The translations under genes and the position numbers were made by a program. The notes under the pieces were generated by a model that was given only the letters and a program-made list of their open reading frames with translations, was not told the origin of the DNA and did not search any database. A DNA stretch of 64,000 bases from an uncultured Prevotellaceae bacterium (lineage in GTDB: Bacteria; Bacteroidota; Bacteroidia; Bacteroidales; Bacteroidaceae): assembly GCA_902770635.1 (NCBI GenBank), contig CACXTX010000003.1:16144-80143 (forward strand). Direction: 5' to 3'. The stretch's first letter is position 1. Every line of letters begins with the position of its first letter. Of this stretch, positions 23,879 through 32,362 are shown piece by piece.

Positions 23879-25299
23879 AAGTTGCTTCACTCTTCTGTGG
23901 TTGCGGTGGCATGGACTTAGGTGTATTGGGTGGATTTACCTTCCTTGGTAAAGAGTATCCAAAAAATCCTTTTGAAATAGTCTATGCAGTTGACTTTGAC
24001 GAGTATTGTACCAAGATATACAATGAGAACTTCGAGCATAAGTGCATTGTAAAGGACGTTCGTGACATAAAAACAAATGAATTGCCAGAATTTGATATGC
24101 TGATTGGTGGTTTCCCTTGTCAATCTTTTTCTATTTCAGCACAGAATCCACCTCGCCTAGGTTTCAAAGATGAACGAGGCATGCTATTTTTTGAAATGGT
24201 AAAGATTCTAAAAGAAAGACAACCAAGGTTCTTTATCGCTGAAAATGTCAAAGGAATCCTTTCGGCAAATGAAGGTAAAGCATTTCCTATGATAATCAAA
24301 GAATTTAGAGATGCTGGCTATCATGTTATGCACAAACTTTTAAATGCTTCGGATTATGGAGTTCCGCAAAAAAGAGAGCGAGTGATTATCATGGGATTTC
24401 TTAAAGAAGAAGATTCTCGTATGTTTAAGTTCCCTTCTAAAATTAAAAGAGAAGATCGCAAGGTATTAGGCGATGTTGTTTTACAAAAAGAGAACAATAA
24501 TGAGTCGTTATTCTTTAGCGAGAAAGCTGTTGCCGGAATGATGGCTGTAAGGGATAAGATGAACAAGGGTAGAGCCCAGAATCTGGAAGAGCCATGTAAT
24601 ACAGTTAGTGCACATCTTGCTAAAGTTAGTTTGAATAGTACGGATCCAGTTCTAATAATAAATGGACGTTTCAGACGTTTTTCAACGAGAGAGGCTGCAA
24701 GAATCCAATCTTTCCCTGACACATTTAGGCTTGAATCTGTTTCACAAGGAAGACAATACAGGGCTATAGGGAACGCTGTTCCACCAGTTATGATGTGGCA
24801 TATCATAAAAGCTCTGCAAAAAATATTTGTGGTACGTCAACTTGATTTTCTGTCGACTTTAGAACAATATCCAGAAAACATAATAGTCAATTCTTCAGAT
24901 GAGAATAATGTATACATGGAAAATCTAAAATACGACAAATCAAAAAATGTATTGATTAGCTATGTCAAATCTGACAATATGGAGCAATATCTTGACAAGT
25001 CTGCAAAGATTTATTATACTGGTAAAAGATTCCCTTCTACCGTTGCTCTCAATAAACTATACTATTTTATGCCCTATTTAAAGGGGAAAGGCATTCGCGA
25101 TTTATATCTAATAAAAATTGCAAGGGTAGGAACTCGCAAAGAAGGACAAGCAGATAATGACCCAACCGACTTTAGATTGGTCTTTGAAATAGAGTATATC
25201 GACAAACTCTTCGATGATTTCCAACCAATTAAGCTTGAAATCTGGAGAACATTTACAGACACAAATATGACTGATATTTTCTCAAAAATTGATAATTAA
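23866..25299 (+). CDS. DNA cytosine-5 methyltransferase 2 with C-terminal extension
   Basis: A 477-residue C5-methyltransferase. Motif I is ASLFCGCGGMDLGVLGG, motif IV GGFPCQSFS (catalytic Cys85), motif VI ENVKG, motif VIII QKRERVIIMGF, and RIQSFPDTF plus AIGNAVPPVMM complete the core by about residue 315. The remaining 160 residues form an extension with an aromatic-rich segment and no motif I recognise; it may aid target binding or protein contacts. Sequence divergence from methyltransferase 1 argues they are not recent duplicates but a functional pair. Confidence 0.92.
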   Translation: MEKIKVASLFCGCGGMDLGVLGGFTFLGKEYPKNPFEIVYAVDFDEYCTKIYNENFEHKCIVKDVRDIKTNELPEFDMLIGGFPCQSFSISAQNPPRLGFKDERGMLFFEMVKILKERQPRFFIAENVKGILSANEGKAFPMIIKEFRDAGYHVMHKLLNASDYGVPQKRERVIIMGFLKEEDSRMFKFPSKIKREDRKVLGDVVLQKENNNESLFFSEKAVAGMMAVRDKMNKGRAQNLEEPCNTVSAHLAKVSLNSTDPVLIINGRFRRFSTREAARIQSFPDTFRLESVSQGRQYRAIGNAVPPVMMWHIIKALQKIFVVRQLDFLSTLEQYPENIIVNSSDENNVYMENLKYDKSKNVLISYVKSDNMEQYLDKSAKIYYTGKRFPSTVALNKLYYFMPYLKGKGIRDLYLIKIARVGTRKEGQADNDPTDFRLVFEIEYIDKLFDDFQPIKLEIWRTFTDTNMTDIFSKIDN

Positions 25300-25311
25300 A
25301 ATCACATTATT

Positions 25312-25599
25312 ATGTCAAAGTTAGCAGATATAATTAAAGAAGAATTTGATAAATATGCAACAGAAAATCGTCAAAGATTTGACCTTCGTTTTTTATCTTC
25401 CCCTTTAATTCTTAAACACGTAAACATAATATCAGGTAAAGAAAGTATATATGACATCAGAGATGAAGAAATTATAAAACAAATATATCAAAGTGTTCTA
25501 ACTGATGTAGATAACATTAATGCCCATCAAAATTATTCAGCAGCAGTCCTTCATTATCGAAAATTTCTTTCATTAAAAATATCAGTAAAGAAAAACTAG
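25312..25599 (+). CDS. Small hypothetical protein in the R-M operon
   Basis: A 95-residue, charged, probably helical protein starting 13 nt after the second methyltransferase gene, so part of the operon. I recognise no family. It could be an accessory or controller protein of the restriction system. The composition is A+T-rich like its neighbours. No HTH is obvious, so calling it a C-protein would be speculative. Confidence 0.55.
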   Translation: MSKLADIIKEEFDKYATENRQRFDLRFLSSPLILKHVNIISGKESIYDIRDEEIIKQIYQSVLTDVDNINAHQNYSAAVLHYRKFLSLKISVKKN

Positions 25600-25743
25600 A
25601 AACGGTCATCTGACAAAGAACAGTAGGGACGGGTACTTGTTTCACTTTCCAAGGTAGCCGTCATGGAATAAGAATAATAGAATTGTACTCCGCCCCTGCA
25701 AAGAGCAGACTGCAGGAACGGAGTGCTTATATTAATAAAGGTG

Positions 25744-26001
25744 TCAGCTGACAAAGACGAGTTTGTTTCCTTGTATGTCGTATTTGACTGGATGGGCAAA
25801 AGAAATATTTTTTCCATCGGTAACGACAGAAGTATCGATGCCTCGACGCTGGAACTCATCAATGAGTGCCTGGTCGTGATATACACGCATACTAGACCAA
25901 CCTCGGCATTGCACCTGGGTGTTGAAAATGCTTACTAACTGGGGAATCTGCATGTCTGCATACTGCAGGGCATAGCGAATGTAATAAATGTGATTTTGCA
26001 T
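25744..26001 (-). CDS. Small hypothetical protein
   Basis: An 85-residue ORF, MQNHIYYIRYALQYADMQIP start, without a recognised domain. A -7-like box TATCTTTG (26158-26165) lies upstream on the minus strand with a 150-nt leader that contains a perfect 7-bp hairpin GGTTGCC/GGCAACC (about 26079-26102). The coding potential looks reasonable, with a short conserved-looking N-terminus, but I cannot assign a role. Confidence 0.5.
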   Translation of the reverse strand: MQNHIYYIRYALQYADMQIPQLVSIFNTQVQCRGWSSMRVYHDQALIDEFQRRGIDTSVVTDGKNISFAHPVKYDIQGNKLVFVS

Positions 26002-26174
26002 AACTTTTTGTTTTTGAAGTTTAATAATTAACTATCCACATCGTGACTTTACCACCGTGGCTAAGTTATGTATAACTGGTTGCCTCCATGCTGTTGGCAA
26101 CCTTAGCTCGGTTGGTGAGTCCATCCGAAGATGACTGCTCTTGATGCTTTCTGTGTGCAAAGATACAAAGAAAT

Positions 26175-26206
26175 TTTGGACAATAGAAATAAATTCCTTA
26201 ATTTTG
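26175..26206 (+). promoter_or_regulatory. Promoter giving a leaderless or nearly leaderless transcript
   Basis: -33 TTTG (26175-26178), 20-nt spacer, -7 TAATTTTG (26199-26206). The ATG of the downstream gene is at 26212, only 5 nt after the -7 box, where transcription should start. Confidence 0.75.
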
Positions 26207-26211
26207 CACTC

Positions 26212-26640
26212 ATGAGACACAAGATTTACGTAGCAAGCAGCTGGAGGAATGTGCATTACCCTGAGGTGGTAGCCAAGTTGAGGGAGGCAGGACATGAGGT
26301 GTATGACTTCCGTAATCCGCCATCGGGCGATCCTGGATTTAAATGGAGCTGTGTGAGTGAGGACTATATGGAGTGGTCGCCACAGCAGTATCGTGACATG
26401 CTGCAGCATGAGAAAGCGGTAAGGCAATTCCATAATGACATCGAGGCGATGGAGGCTTGCGATACGTGTGTCATGGTGTTGCCTTGTGGGCGTAGTGCTC
26501 ATACAGAGGCTGGATGGTTTGCTGGGCGTGGAAAGTTGACGATAGCCTATATCCCAGAGAAACAGGAGCCGGAACTGATGTACAAGCTGTTCAATAAGGT
26601 TTGTTGCTCAATAGAGGAACTTATAGACGCACTTAAGTGA
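26212..26640 (+). CDS. Nucleoside 2-deoxyribosyltransferase-like protein
   Basis: A 142-residue protein with the start motif KIYVASSWRN, YDFRNP, and the segment CDTCVMVLPCGRSAHTEAGW, a pattern shared with nucleoside 2-deoxyribosyltransferase-like proteins of phages and mobile elements. It may act on modified nucleotides. The ATG 26212 fits the promoter; the frame is open further upstream but overlaps it. It precedes the vsr gene by 1 nt, so they are co-transcribed. Confidence 0.7.
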   Translation: MRHKIYVASSWRNVHYPEVVAKLREAGHEVYDFRNPPSGDPGFKWSCVSEDYMEWSPQQYRDMLQHEKAVRQFHNDIEAMEACDTCVMVLPCGRSAHTEAGWFAGRGKLTIAYIPEKQEPELMYKLFNKVCCSIEELIDALK

Positions 26641-26641
26641 T

Positions 26642-27187
26642 ATGGACAGACTAACCGCACAACAAAGACATTCAAATATGGCGGCTATCAAGTCGAAGGA
26701 CACGAAGCCGGAGATGATTGTGCGACGTGGCTTGTGGAAGAGGGGATTCCGATACAGGCTGAACCATAAGCGGTTGCCTGGGCATCCGGACTTGGTGCTG
26801 AGGAAATATAGAACGTGCATCTTTGTGAATGGATGCTTCTGGCATGGACATGGCGCTACGCTAAATGAGGAAGGAGAAATGAGGAGTGAGAAATGCTGTT
26901 GCAAGATTCCGAAGACCAACCGTGAGTTCTGGGTGAACAAGATACGACGCAACAAGGAGCGGGACAAAGAGGAGCAACGGAAGTTGGCGGAGATGGGATG
27001 GCACTGCATTACGGTATGGGAATGTGAACTGAAACCGTCGAAGCGTGAAGAAACGCTGGAGTCGATTGCTTTCACGCTGAACCATATATGGTTACAAGAC
27101 CATCAGCCCCGTGTTTCAGCCTATCCGCAGCAGAATGAAGAGGACATGCAAATGCCAATGGCAGCAGAAGAAGATTTAGGTAAATAA
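26642..27187 (+). CDS. vsr: Very short patch repair endonuclease
   Basis: Cuts at T:G mismatches produced by deamination of 5-methylcytosine. The Vsr signature is clear: MAAIKSKDTKPEMIVRRGLW, GHPDLVL with metal-binding Asp50, and FVNGCFWHGH (61-70). The 181-residue length and extra acidic C-terminal tail (about 150-181) are slightly longer than usual. Its proximity to two cytosine-5 methyltransferases is consistent with a role in protecting methylated sites from mutation. Confidence 0.93.
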   Translation: MDRLTAQQRHSNMAAIKSKDTKPEMIVRRGLWKRGFRYRLNHKRLPGHPDLVLRKYRTCIFVNGCFWHGHGATLNEEGEMRSEKCCCKIPKTNREFWVNKIRRNKERDKEEQRKLAEMGWHCITVWECELKPSKREETLESIAFTLNHIWLQDHQPRVSAYPQQNEEDMQMPMAAEEDLGK

Positions 27188-27199
27188 GTGATCCCGTTG
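27188..27199 (+). repeat. 12-bp duplicate of the tRNA-Arg 3' end
   Basis: GTGATCCCGTTG here is identical to 27304-27315, which covers the 3' end of the tRNA-Arg. It lies just after vsr, the last gene of the accessory region, and may be a trace of an attachment site. Twelve bases are not enough to prove integration. Confidence 0.45.
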
Positions 27200-27250
27200 A
27201 ATTGACTTCGTCTTTCCCAGCCCTGCCACGGGCAGCTCTGACATCCAAAC

Positions 27251-27297
27251 AAAATGGACTTCAACTGAAAACAAGTTTTCGTCGAAGTCCATTGTAT
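27251..27297. terminator. Hairpin between vsr and tRNA-Arg
   Basis: A 10-bp outer stem AATGGACTTC/GAAGTCCATT and an inner GAAAAC/GTTTTC stem separate the convergent vsr and tRNA-Arg. T-tracts are modest; it probably acts as a bidirectional terminator. Confidence 0.65.
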
Positions 27298-27304
27298 TTG
27301 TATG

Positions 27305-27378
27305 TGATCCCGTTGGGATTCAAACCCAAGACCTTCAGAACCGGAATCTGACGCTCTATTCAGCTAAGCTACGGGACC
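27305..27378 (-). tRNA. tRNA-Arg(CCG)
   Basis: A 74-nt cloverleaf on the minus strand: acceptor GGTCCCG/CGGGATC with one G-T pair, D stem GCTT/GAGC, anticodon stem TCAGA/TCTGA with loop TTCCGGT (anticodon CCG), T arm TTGGG/CCCAA, discriminator A, no encoded CCA. Reads CGG codons. It borders the accessory region. Confidence 0.95.
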
Positions 27379-27408
27379 TGCAAATATGTTACTTTGCAAA
27401 AGTGAATG

Positions 27409-27416
27409 CAAAGGTA
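27409..27416 (-). promoter_or_regulatory. Promoter -7 box of tRNA-Arg
   Basis: TACCTTTG on the minus strand, about 30 nt upstream of the tRNA. The -33 region is occupied by a GTGAAAA-type repeat (27421-27460) and has no clear TTTG. Confidence 0.6.
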
Positions 27417-27551
27417 CACATAAAAAAGTGAAAAGCGGAAAGTGAAGAGTGAAAAAGTTCGAGAATTATAATCTTTTAAGTGTTACGGGTATATGCAGAA
27501 TGATAGCGAATAATCAAGTTTTTCTTTCATTTTGCAAAAATAATCATGGTT

Positions 27552-27586
27552 TTTGCTTGCAGATTAATATAAAAGTAGTACCTTTG
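27552..27586 (+). promoter_or_regulatory. Promoter of asnA
   Basis: -7 TACCTTTG (27579-27586) with a TTTG at 27552-27555; the spacer is 23 nt, longer than usual. The leader from about 27592 contains TAA-rich repeats up to the ATG at 27656. Confidence 0.6.
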
Positions 27587-27655
27587 CGGTCGCAAATGTA
27601 AGATGTGAAATCATTAAATGTTAAATAGTAAATCGTCAAATAGTAAATTTATAAG

Positions 27656-28693
27656 ATGAGTCAACTGATAAAGCCGATTGATTATCTGCCGCTGCTCGAC
27701 ACGAAACAGACGGAGCAGGGCATCAAATTGATAAAGGAGTTCTTTCAGCAGAACCTGAGCACCGAACTGCGCTTACGCCGTGTGACGGCCCCTTTGTTTG
27801 TATTGCAGGGACTGGGCATCAACGACGACCTGAATGGTGTGGAGCGTGCTGTAACCTTCCCCATAAAGGACTTGGACGACGCCCGTGCCGAGGTGGTTCA
27901 CTCGCTGGCTAAGTGGAAGCGTCTGTCGCTTGCCGAATACCAGATAGAGCCAGGTTATGGAATCTATACCGATATGAATGCCATTCGTGCCGACGAGGAG
28001 CTGGACAACCTGCACTCGTTGTATGTGGACCAGTGGGACTGGGAGGCCGTCATTACGAAGGAGCAACGCACCGTAGCCTTCTTGAAAAACGTGGTGGAGC
28101 GCATCTATGCAGCCATTCGACGTACGGAGTATCTCACTTGCGAGACCTATCCGCAGGTAAAGCCTTTCCTGCCCGAAACCATTCATTTCATTCATGCTGA
28201 GGAACTGTTGAAAATGTATCCAGACAAGACACCTAAGGAGCGTGAGGACGCTATCTGCCAGAAGTATGGTGCCGTGTTTATCATTGGCATTGGCGGTAAA
28301 CTGGCAAATGGCGAGAAACACGACGGACGAGCCCCTGACTATGACGACTGGTCGACGATGGGTGAGAATGGGCAGGTGGGCCTGAACGGTGACATCTTGA
28401 TTTGGTATCCCGTGCTGGGTCGTTCGTTCGAGTTGTCATCAATGGGTATCCGCGTGGACAAGGAGTCACTGCTTCGCCAGCTGAAGATAGAAAACAAAGA
28501 GGAGCGCAAGAGCCTGTATTTCCACCAGAAACTGCTAAACGACGAGTTGCCATTGAGCATTGGTGGTGGTATAGGGCAGAGCCGTCTGTGTATGGTACTG
28601 TTGCACAAGGGACACATCGGCGAGATACAAGCCTCTATCTGGCCTGACGAGATGCGCCAGGAGTGCAAGAAGTTAGGAATGACACTTATTTAA
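27656..28693 (+). CDS. asnA: Aspartate--ammonia ligase
   Basis: Makes asparagine from aspartate, ATP and ammonia. The 345-residue length and N-terminus KPIDYLPLLDTKQTEQGIK, followed by RLRRVTAPLFV and GLGINDDLNG, are typical of AsnA. The active-site region SIGGGIGQSRLCMVLL occurs near the C-terminus. It is convergent with dnaX and stops 28 nt before its end. Confidence 0.95.
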   Translation: MSQLIKPIDYLPLLDTKQTEQGIKLIKEFFQQNLSTELRLRRVTAPLFVLQGLGINDDLNGVERAVTFPIKDLDDARAEVVHSLAKWKRLSLAEYQIEPGYGIYTDMNAIRADEELDNLHSLYVDQWDWEAVITKEQRTVAFLKNVVERIYAAIRRTEYLTCETYPQVKPFLPETIHFIHAEELLKMYPDKTPKEREDAICQKYGAVFIIGIGGKLANGEKHDGRAPDYDDWSTMGENGQVGLNGDILIWYPVLGRSFELSSMGIRVDKESLLRQLKIENKEERKSLYFHQKLLNDELPLSIGGGIGQSRLCMVLLHKGHIGEIQASIWPDEMRQECKKLGMTLI

Positions 28694-28723
28694 TTGATAA
28701 TTGACAATTGATAATTGACAATT
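28692..28723 (+). repeat. TGA heptad array after asnA
   Basis: Directly after the asnA TAA, the plus strand reads (TGATAAT, TGACAAT)x2 then TAG. It is in the sense direction of asnA, not of the convergent dnaX. Confidence 0.85.
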
Positions 28724-30557
28724 AGGCTAATTCAAGATCTAGGAGATCCCTCAATTTTCCGATTGAGGGATTTTCTTTTGCCATCAGCTCATACTGTTCA
28801 CGTCGCGTAAGGATATGCACCTTCTCATGATGCTCAGCCACGCGAACCGAGAAGTTGATGGATTTATTGTGCAGATACGTCTTCAGGGTACTCAGAATGC
28901 TGCCCTTGATATCCTCTATCTGGTCCTTAGCCAACTGGTTCTCTACCGTCAACTCCACATTGGGGAATTGGGTGATGACGGGCGTCATGTTCTTCATGCG
29001 TGTAGCCACACCACTCAGGTGTTGGGGCATACGGTTGCACATGGACATCCATTGCAGTTCCAGTTCCTGCTGGTCGAACACCTCCTCATCACCCTGACGC
29101 GACGCATTAGGATCGTTGGGGTCGAGTGTGCCGGGAATGATGTGCATCTTTCCCTTGGTGCTTATCTGGTCAGGCTTGTTGTTCCATGAGAAGCCTATTT
29201 TCGCCTTTAGCTGAGGGCGAGCAGCCGCATTGTAGGTAGTGGTTGCTGCCGGTTTCTTGGAAGAGGGTTCTGCCGCTGTATCTGGCTCTACAGCTACCGG
29301 CTTTGTTGTCGTTGTTGTGGGGTTAGTCACACGGGTTGTTGATGCAACAGGCTTAACCGCAGCCACCTGCGGAGCTGCTTGCTTGGGCTGAGCCTGCTGT
29401 ATCAGTTGCTTAAACAGGGATTTCAGTCTTCTGGGCTTACGCCCACTGCCAGCCCCCTCGTCGGGCTGTGTAATCTGAGCGATTTCAATCAGTGTCAGTT
29501 CCACCAACAGTCGCTTGTTGCTCGACTGCCGATAGTTGATGTCGCACTGGTTCATCAGTTGCAGTGCCTTGTATAAAAAAGGTATAGGACACTTCTTTGC
29601 CTGTTGCTGATAACGCTCACGCTGCTGGTCGCTCACCTCGAGCAGGGGTAGCGTCTGTGGGTCGCGTGCCATCAGCACGTTACGCACATGCTTCGCCAGT
29701 CCGCTGATGAGCAGTCCTCCGTCGAATCCCTTACTGACAATGTTATTGAGCAGTACCATGATATCGGCCACCTTGTTCTCGATGCTCAGGTCCACTATCT
29801 GGAAGTAGTTCTCCGCATCGAGCACGTTCAAGTCTTCTATCACCTTCTGGTACGTGATGTTCCCCTGACAGAACGAGACTGCCTGGTCGAAGATGCTCAA
29901 GGCGTCACGCATGCCACCATCCGCCTTTTCAGCAATCACCGCCAGTGCCTCTTCCTCATAGCTGATGCCCTCCTTATCGGCCACGCTCTTCAGGTGGTCG
30001 ATGGTGTTACGCACTGTCATTCGCTCGAAGTCGTAAATCTGACAGCGACTCAGAATGGTTGGCAGTATCTTATGCTTCTCGGTGGTAGCCAGGATGAAGA
30101 TAACGTGTGCAGGCGGTTCCTCCAGCGTTTTCAAGAACGCATTGAAGGCTGCCGTTGACAACATGTGTACCTCGTCGATGATGAACACCTTGTATTTGCC
30201 CACCTGCGGCGGGATGCGCGTCTGCTCCATGAGTGACTTGATGTGCTCTACCGAGTTGTTGGAGGCAGCATCCAGTTCGAAGATGTTATACGAACGTTGC
30301 TCATTGAAGGCCTGACAGCTCTCACATTGTCCACAAGCCTCGCCCTCTGCTGTGGGAGTGAGGCAGTTGATAGCTTTGGCGAAGATACGCGCACAGGTTG
30401 TCTTACCTACCCCTCGTGGACCGCAGAACAGGTAGGCATGTGCCAGTTTCCCGCTCTTCACGGCATTCTTCAGGGTAGTCGTCAGTGCCTGTTGTCCCAC
30501 CACGGTATCAAAGGAAGTGGGCCTGTATTTTCGCGCTGATACGATATATTCTTCCAT
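28722..30557 (-). CDS. dnaX: DNA polymerase III subunit gamma/tau
   Basis: The clamp-loader ATPase of the replisome. Walker A is GPRGVGKTT, a zinc-binding C-x8-C-x2-C-x2-C follows (CLTPTAEGEACGQCESC), and the Walker B variant is DEVHM. A long P-, T- and A-rich linker (about 360-470) leads to a tau-like C-terminal domain. I start at ATG 30557 (611 residues); the frame continues to 30596 but the extension overlaps the promoter. No slippery run for a gamma product was seen. Confidence 0.94.
   Translation of the reverse strand: MEEYIVSARKYRPTSFDTVVGQQALTTTLKNAVKSGKLAHAYLFCGPRGVGKTTCARIFAKAINCLTPTAEGEACGQCESCQAFNEQRSYNIFELDAASNNSVEHIKSLMEQTRIPPQVGKYKVFIIDEVHMLSTAAFNAFLKTLEEPPAHVIFILATTEKHKILPTILSRCQIYDFERMTVRNTIDHLKSVADKEGISYEEEALAVIAEKADGGMRDALSIFDQAVSFCQGNITYQKVIEDLNVLDAENYFQIVDLSIENKVADIMVLLNNIVSKGFDGGLLISGLAKHVRNVLMARDPQTLPLLEVSDQQRERYQQQAKKCPIPFLYKALQLMNQCDINYRQSSNKRLLVELTLIEIAQITQPDEGAGSGRKPRRLKSLFKQLIQQAQPKQAAPQVAAVKPVASTTRVTNPTTTTTKPVAVEPDTAAEPSSKKPAATTTYNAAARPQLKAKIGFSWNNKPDQISTKGKMHIIPGTLDPNDPNASRQGDEEVFDQQELELQWMSMCNRMPQHLSGVATRMKNMTPVITQFPNVELTVENQLAKDQIEDIKGSILSTLKTYLHNKSINFSVRVAEHHEKVHILTRREQYELMAKENPSIGKLRDLLDLELA
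28745..28779 (+). terminator. Terminator of asnA located inside the 3' end of dnaX
   Basis: A 10-bp stem ATCCCTCAAT/ATTGAGGGAT followed by TTTTCTTTT on the plus strand. The same bases encode the PSIGKLRDL stretch of the convergent dnaX. Confidence 0.8.
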
Positions 30558-30577
30558 AGTGAAAAACAATTTGCCTA

Positions 30578-30609
30578 CAAAATTAGCAAATTTCATTCAA
30601 TCCCACAAA
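30578..30609 (-). promoter_or_regulatory. Promoter of dnaX
   Basis: -7 TAATTTTG (30578-30585) and -33 TTTG (30606-30609), 20-nt spacer, on the minus strand. The leader is about 15 nt. Confidence 0.75.
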
Positions 30610-30816
30610 TTTTTGCGCCTTATTTCTTCGAGATTATGATGATACGTTCCTCTCTACCTGTATTTTCGTTGACTGTTAATTTCTGTCTATTTATTCTAAA
30701 TTTGCGTAACAGAACATAATTATAGAAATCCCAAACAGCAAAAATAAAATATTTTTGTCGAACTTTGCAGGTAAAGTACAATGTATGATTAAACCTTAAA
30801 AGATTAAATAACAACT

Positions 30817-31794
30817 ATGAGTAAGATTAAGACTATTGGTATTCTGACATCGGGCGGTGATGCCCCAGGTATGAACGCAGCCATCAGAGCCGTGACGCGC
30901 GCTGGCATTTACAACGGTTTTAGGATTATGGGAATCTATCGTGGCTACGAGGGACTCATCCATGACGAGGTGAAAGAAATGACCACTGAGGATGTCAGTG
31001 GTATCATTACCCGTGGTGGCACCATCCTGAAGACTGCACGCAGCAAGGAGTTCATGACCGTAGAAGGCAGGCAGAAGGCTTTCGAGACTTGTCAGAAGGA
31101 AGGCATTGACGCCCTAATAGTAATTGGTGGCAATGGCTCGCTGACTGGTGCCCGCGACTTTGCCATGGAGCACGATTTCCCCTGTATCGGGCTGCCTGGC
31201 ACCATCGACAACGATGTCTATGGCACCGACGCTACCATAGGCTACGACACGACGATGAACACCATTATGGAATGTGTGGACCGCATCCGCGACACTGCCA
31301 ATTCGCACGAACGCATCTTCTTCGTAGAAGTGATGGGAAGAGACGCTGGATTCCTTGCACAGAACTGTGCTATTGCCTGTGGTGCCGAGGCAGCCATCGT
31401 TCCTGAAGAGGTCACCGACTTCGACCAGTTGGCAGCCTTCATGGGTCGTGGCATCCGTAAGTCTAAAAAGTCATGTATCGTCATTGTCTCGGAGAGTCCC
31501 AAGTGCGGTGCCCTCTACTATGCCGACCGCGTGAAGAAGGAATTCCCTGAGTACGACGTACGTGTGTCTATCCTTGGTCATCTGCAGCGTGGTGGCAGTC
31601 CTTCCGCTCGTGATCGCATCCTTGCCAGTTGGATGGGTGCAGCTGCCGTAGAGGCTGTCATACAAGGTCAGCGTAATGTGATGATTGGTTACCGTAACAG
31701 CGACTCTGTTCTTGTACCTTTCTCTGAGTGCATCCGCACCGACAAGCGCTTCGACAGACGTCTGCTTAATGTACTCGACGAACTGAGCATTTAA
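30817..31794 (+). CDS. pfkA: 6-phosphofructokinase (ATP-type)
   Basis: Phosphorylates fructose-6-phosphate in glycolysis. Motifs are [19 protein letters not shown], the nucleotide loop GGNGSLTGA (N106, G107) and PGTIDND with catalytic Asp. Glycines at the positions that are Asp and Lys in PPi-dependent enzymes support use of ATP. The usual Asp of GGDGS is Asn here, which is unusual and could alter Mg-ATP binding. Confidence 0.92.
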   Translation: MSKIKTIGILTSGGDAPGMNAAIRAVTRAGIYNGFRIMGIYRGYEGLIHDEVKEMTTEDVSGIITRGGTILKTARSKEFMTVEGRQKAFETCQKEGIDALIVIGGNGSLTGARDFAMEHDFPCIGLPGTIDNDVYGTDATIGYDTTMNTIMECVDRIRDTANSHERIFFVEVMGRDAGFLAQNCAIACGAEAAIVPEEVTDFDQLAAFMGRGIRKSKKSCIVIVSESPKCGALYYADRVKKEFPEYDVRVSILGHLQRGGSPSARDRILASWMGAAAVEAVIQGQRNVMIGYRNSDSVLVPFSECIRTDKRFDRRLLNVLDELSI

Positions 31795-31817
31795 GATTAA
31801 GAAATAAATAAAGAAAG

Positions 31818-32351
31818 ATGATTAGACTCTTATTTACTTTACTCTTTGTTGGAGCAATAGCAGCAAAGGCACAGCCTGCCCCGCAGGACTTGGATGCCAA
31901 GTACGCAACGGAACTGGTAAAGGTGGGAACAAAAGCCCCAGACTTCAAGATGAAGACTCCCGAGGGCAAGACCATACAATTGTCGAAATATGCCAAGGGA
32001 AAGACCGTGGTACTGGATTTCTGGGCTTCGTGGTGTCCTGACTGTAGAAAAGATGCCCCCGAGGTGGTAAGGATGTATGAAGCCTATCACCAGTATAGCA
32101 TCGAATTCATCGGTGTTTCGATGGACACCGATGTTGAGGCATGGAAGAAAGCTATCGAGAAATATTGCATCAAGTACCCCCAGGTGAGCGAACTGAAGAA
32201 ATTCAAGGAGACTGACATCTCCAAATCCTATGGTGTGAAGTGGATTCCCTCAATGGTGGTCGTTGGTCCTGATGGACAAGTAAAACTATCGACAGTGGTA
32301 ATCGACAAGGTGGACAAGTATCTGAAAGAACTGGTTAAGCAACATCAATAA
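31818..32351 (+). CDS. TlpA-like periplasmic thioredoxin, CPDC type
   Basis: A 177-residue redox protein. A signal peptide (about 1-18) precedes a TlpA/ResA-like thioredoxin fold with active site WASWCPDCRKDAP (C73, C76). It probably reduces disulfides in periplasmic or envelope proteins. It shares a plus-strand pair with a longer paralogue 12 nt downstream and follows pfkA by 23 nt. Confidence 0.85.
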   Translation: MIRLLFTLLFVGAIAAKAQPAPQDLDAKYATELVKVGTKAPDFKMKTPEGKTIQLSKYAKGKTVVLDFWASWCPDCRKDAPEVVRMYEAYHQYSIEFIGVSMDTDVEAWKKAIEKYCIKYPQVSELKKFKETDISKSYGVKWIPSMVVVGPDGQVKLSTVVIDKVDKYLKELVKQHQ

Positions 32352-32362
32352 TTAAAGTATAT

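Noticed and set aside
25596-25886. A 96-codon minus-strand ORF after the R-M operon
   Set aside because: It overlaps the more plausible 25744-26001 gene in another frame, is serine/threonine-rich without motifs, and has no promoter.
30817-31794. PPi-dependent phosphofructokinase
   Set aside because: Gly is present at the two positions that are Asp and Lys in PPi enzymes (GGNGS and PGTIDND).
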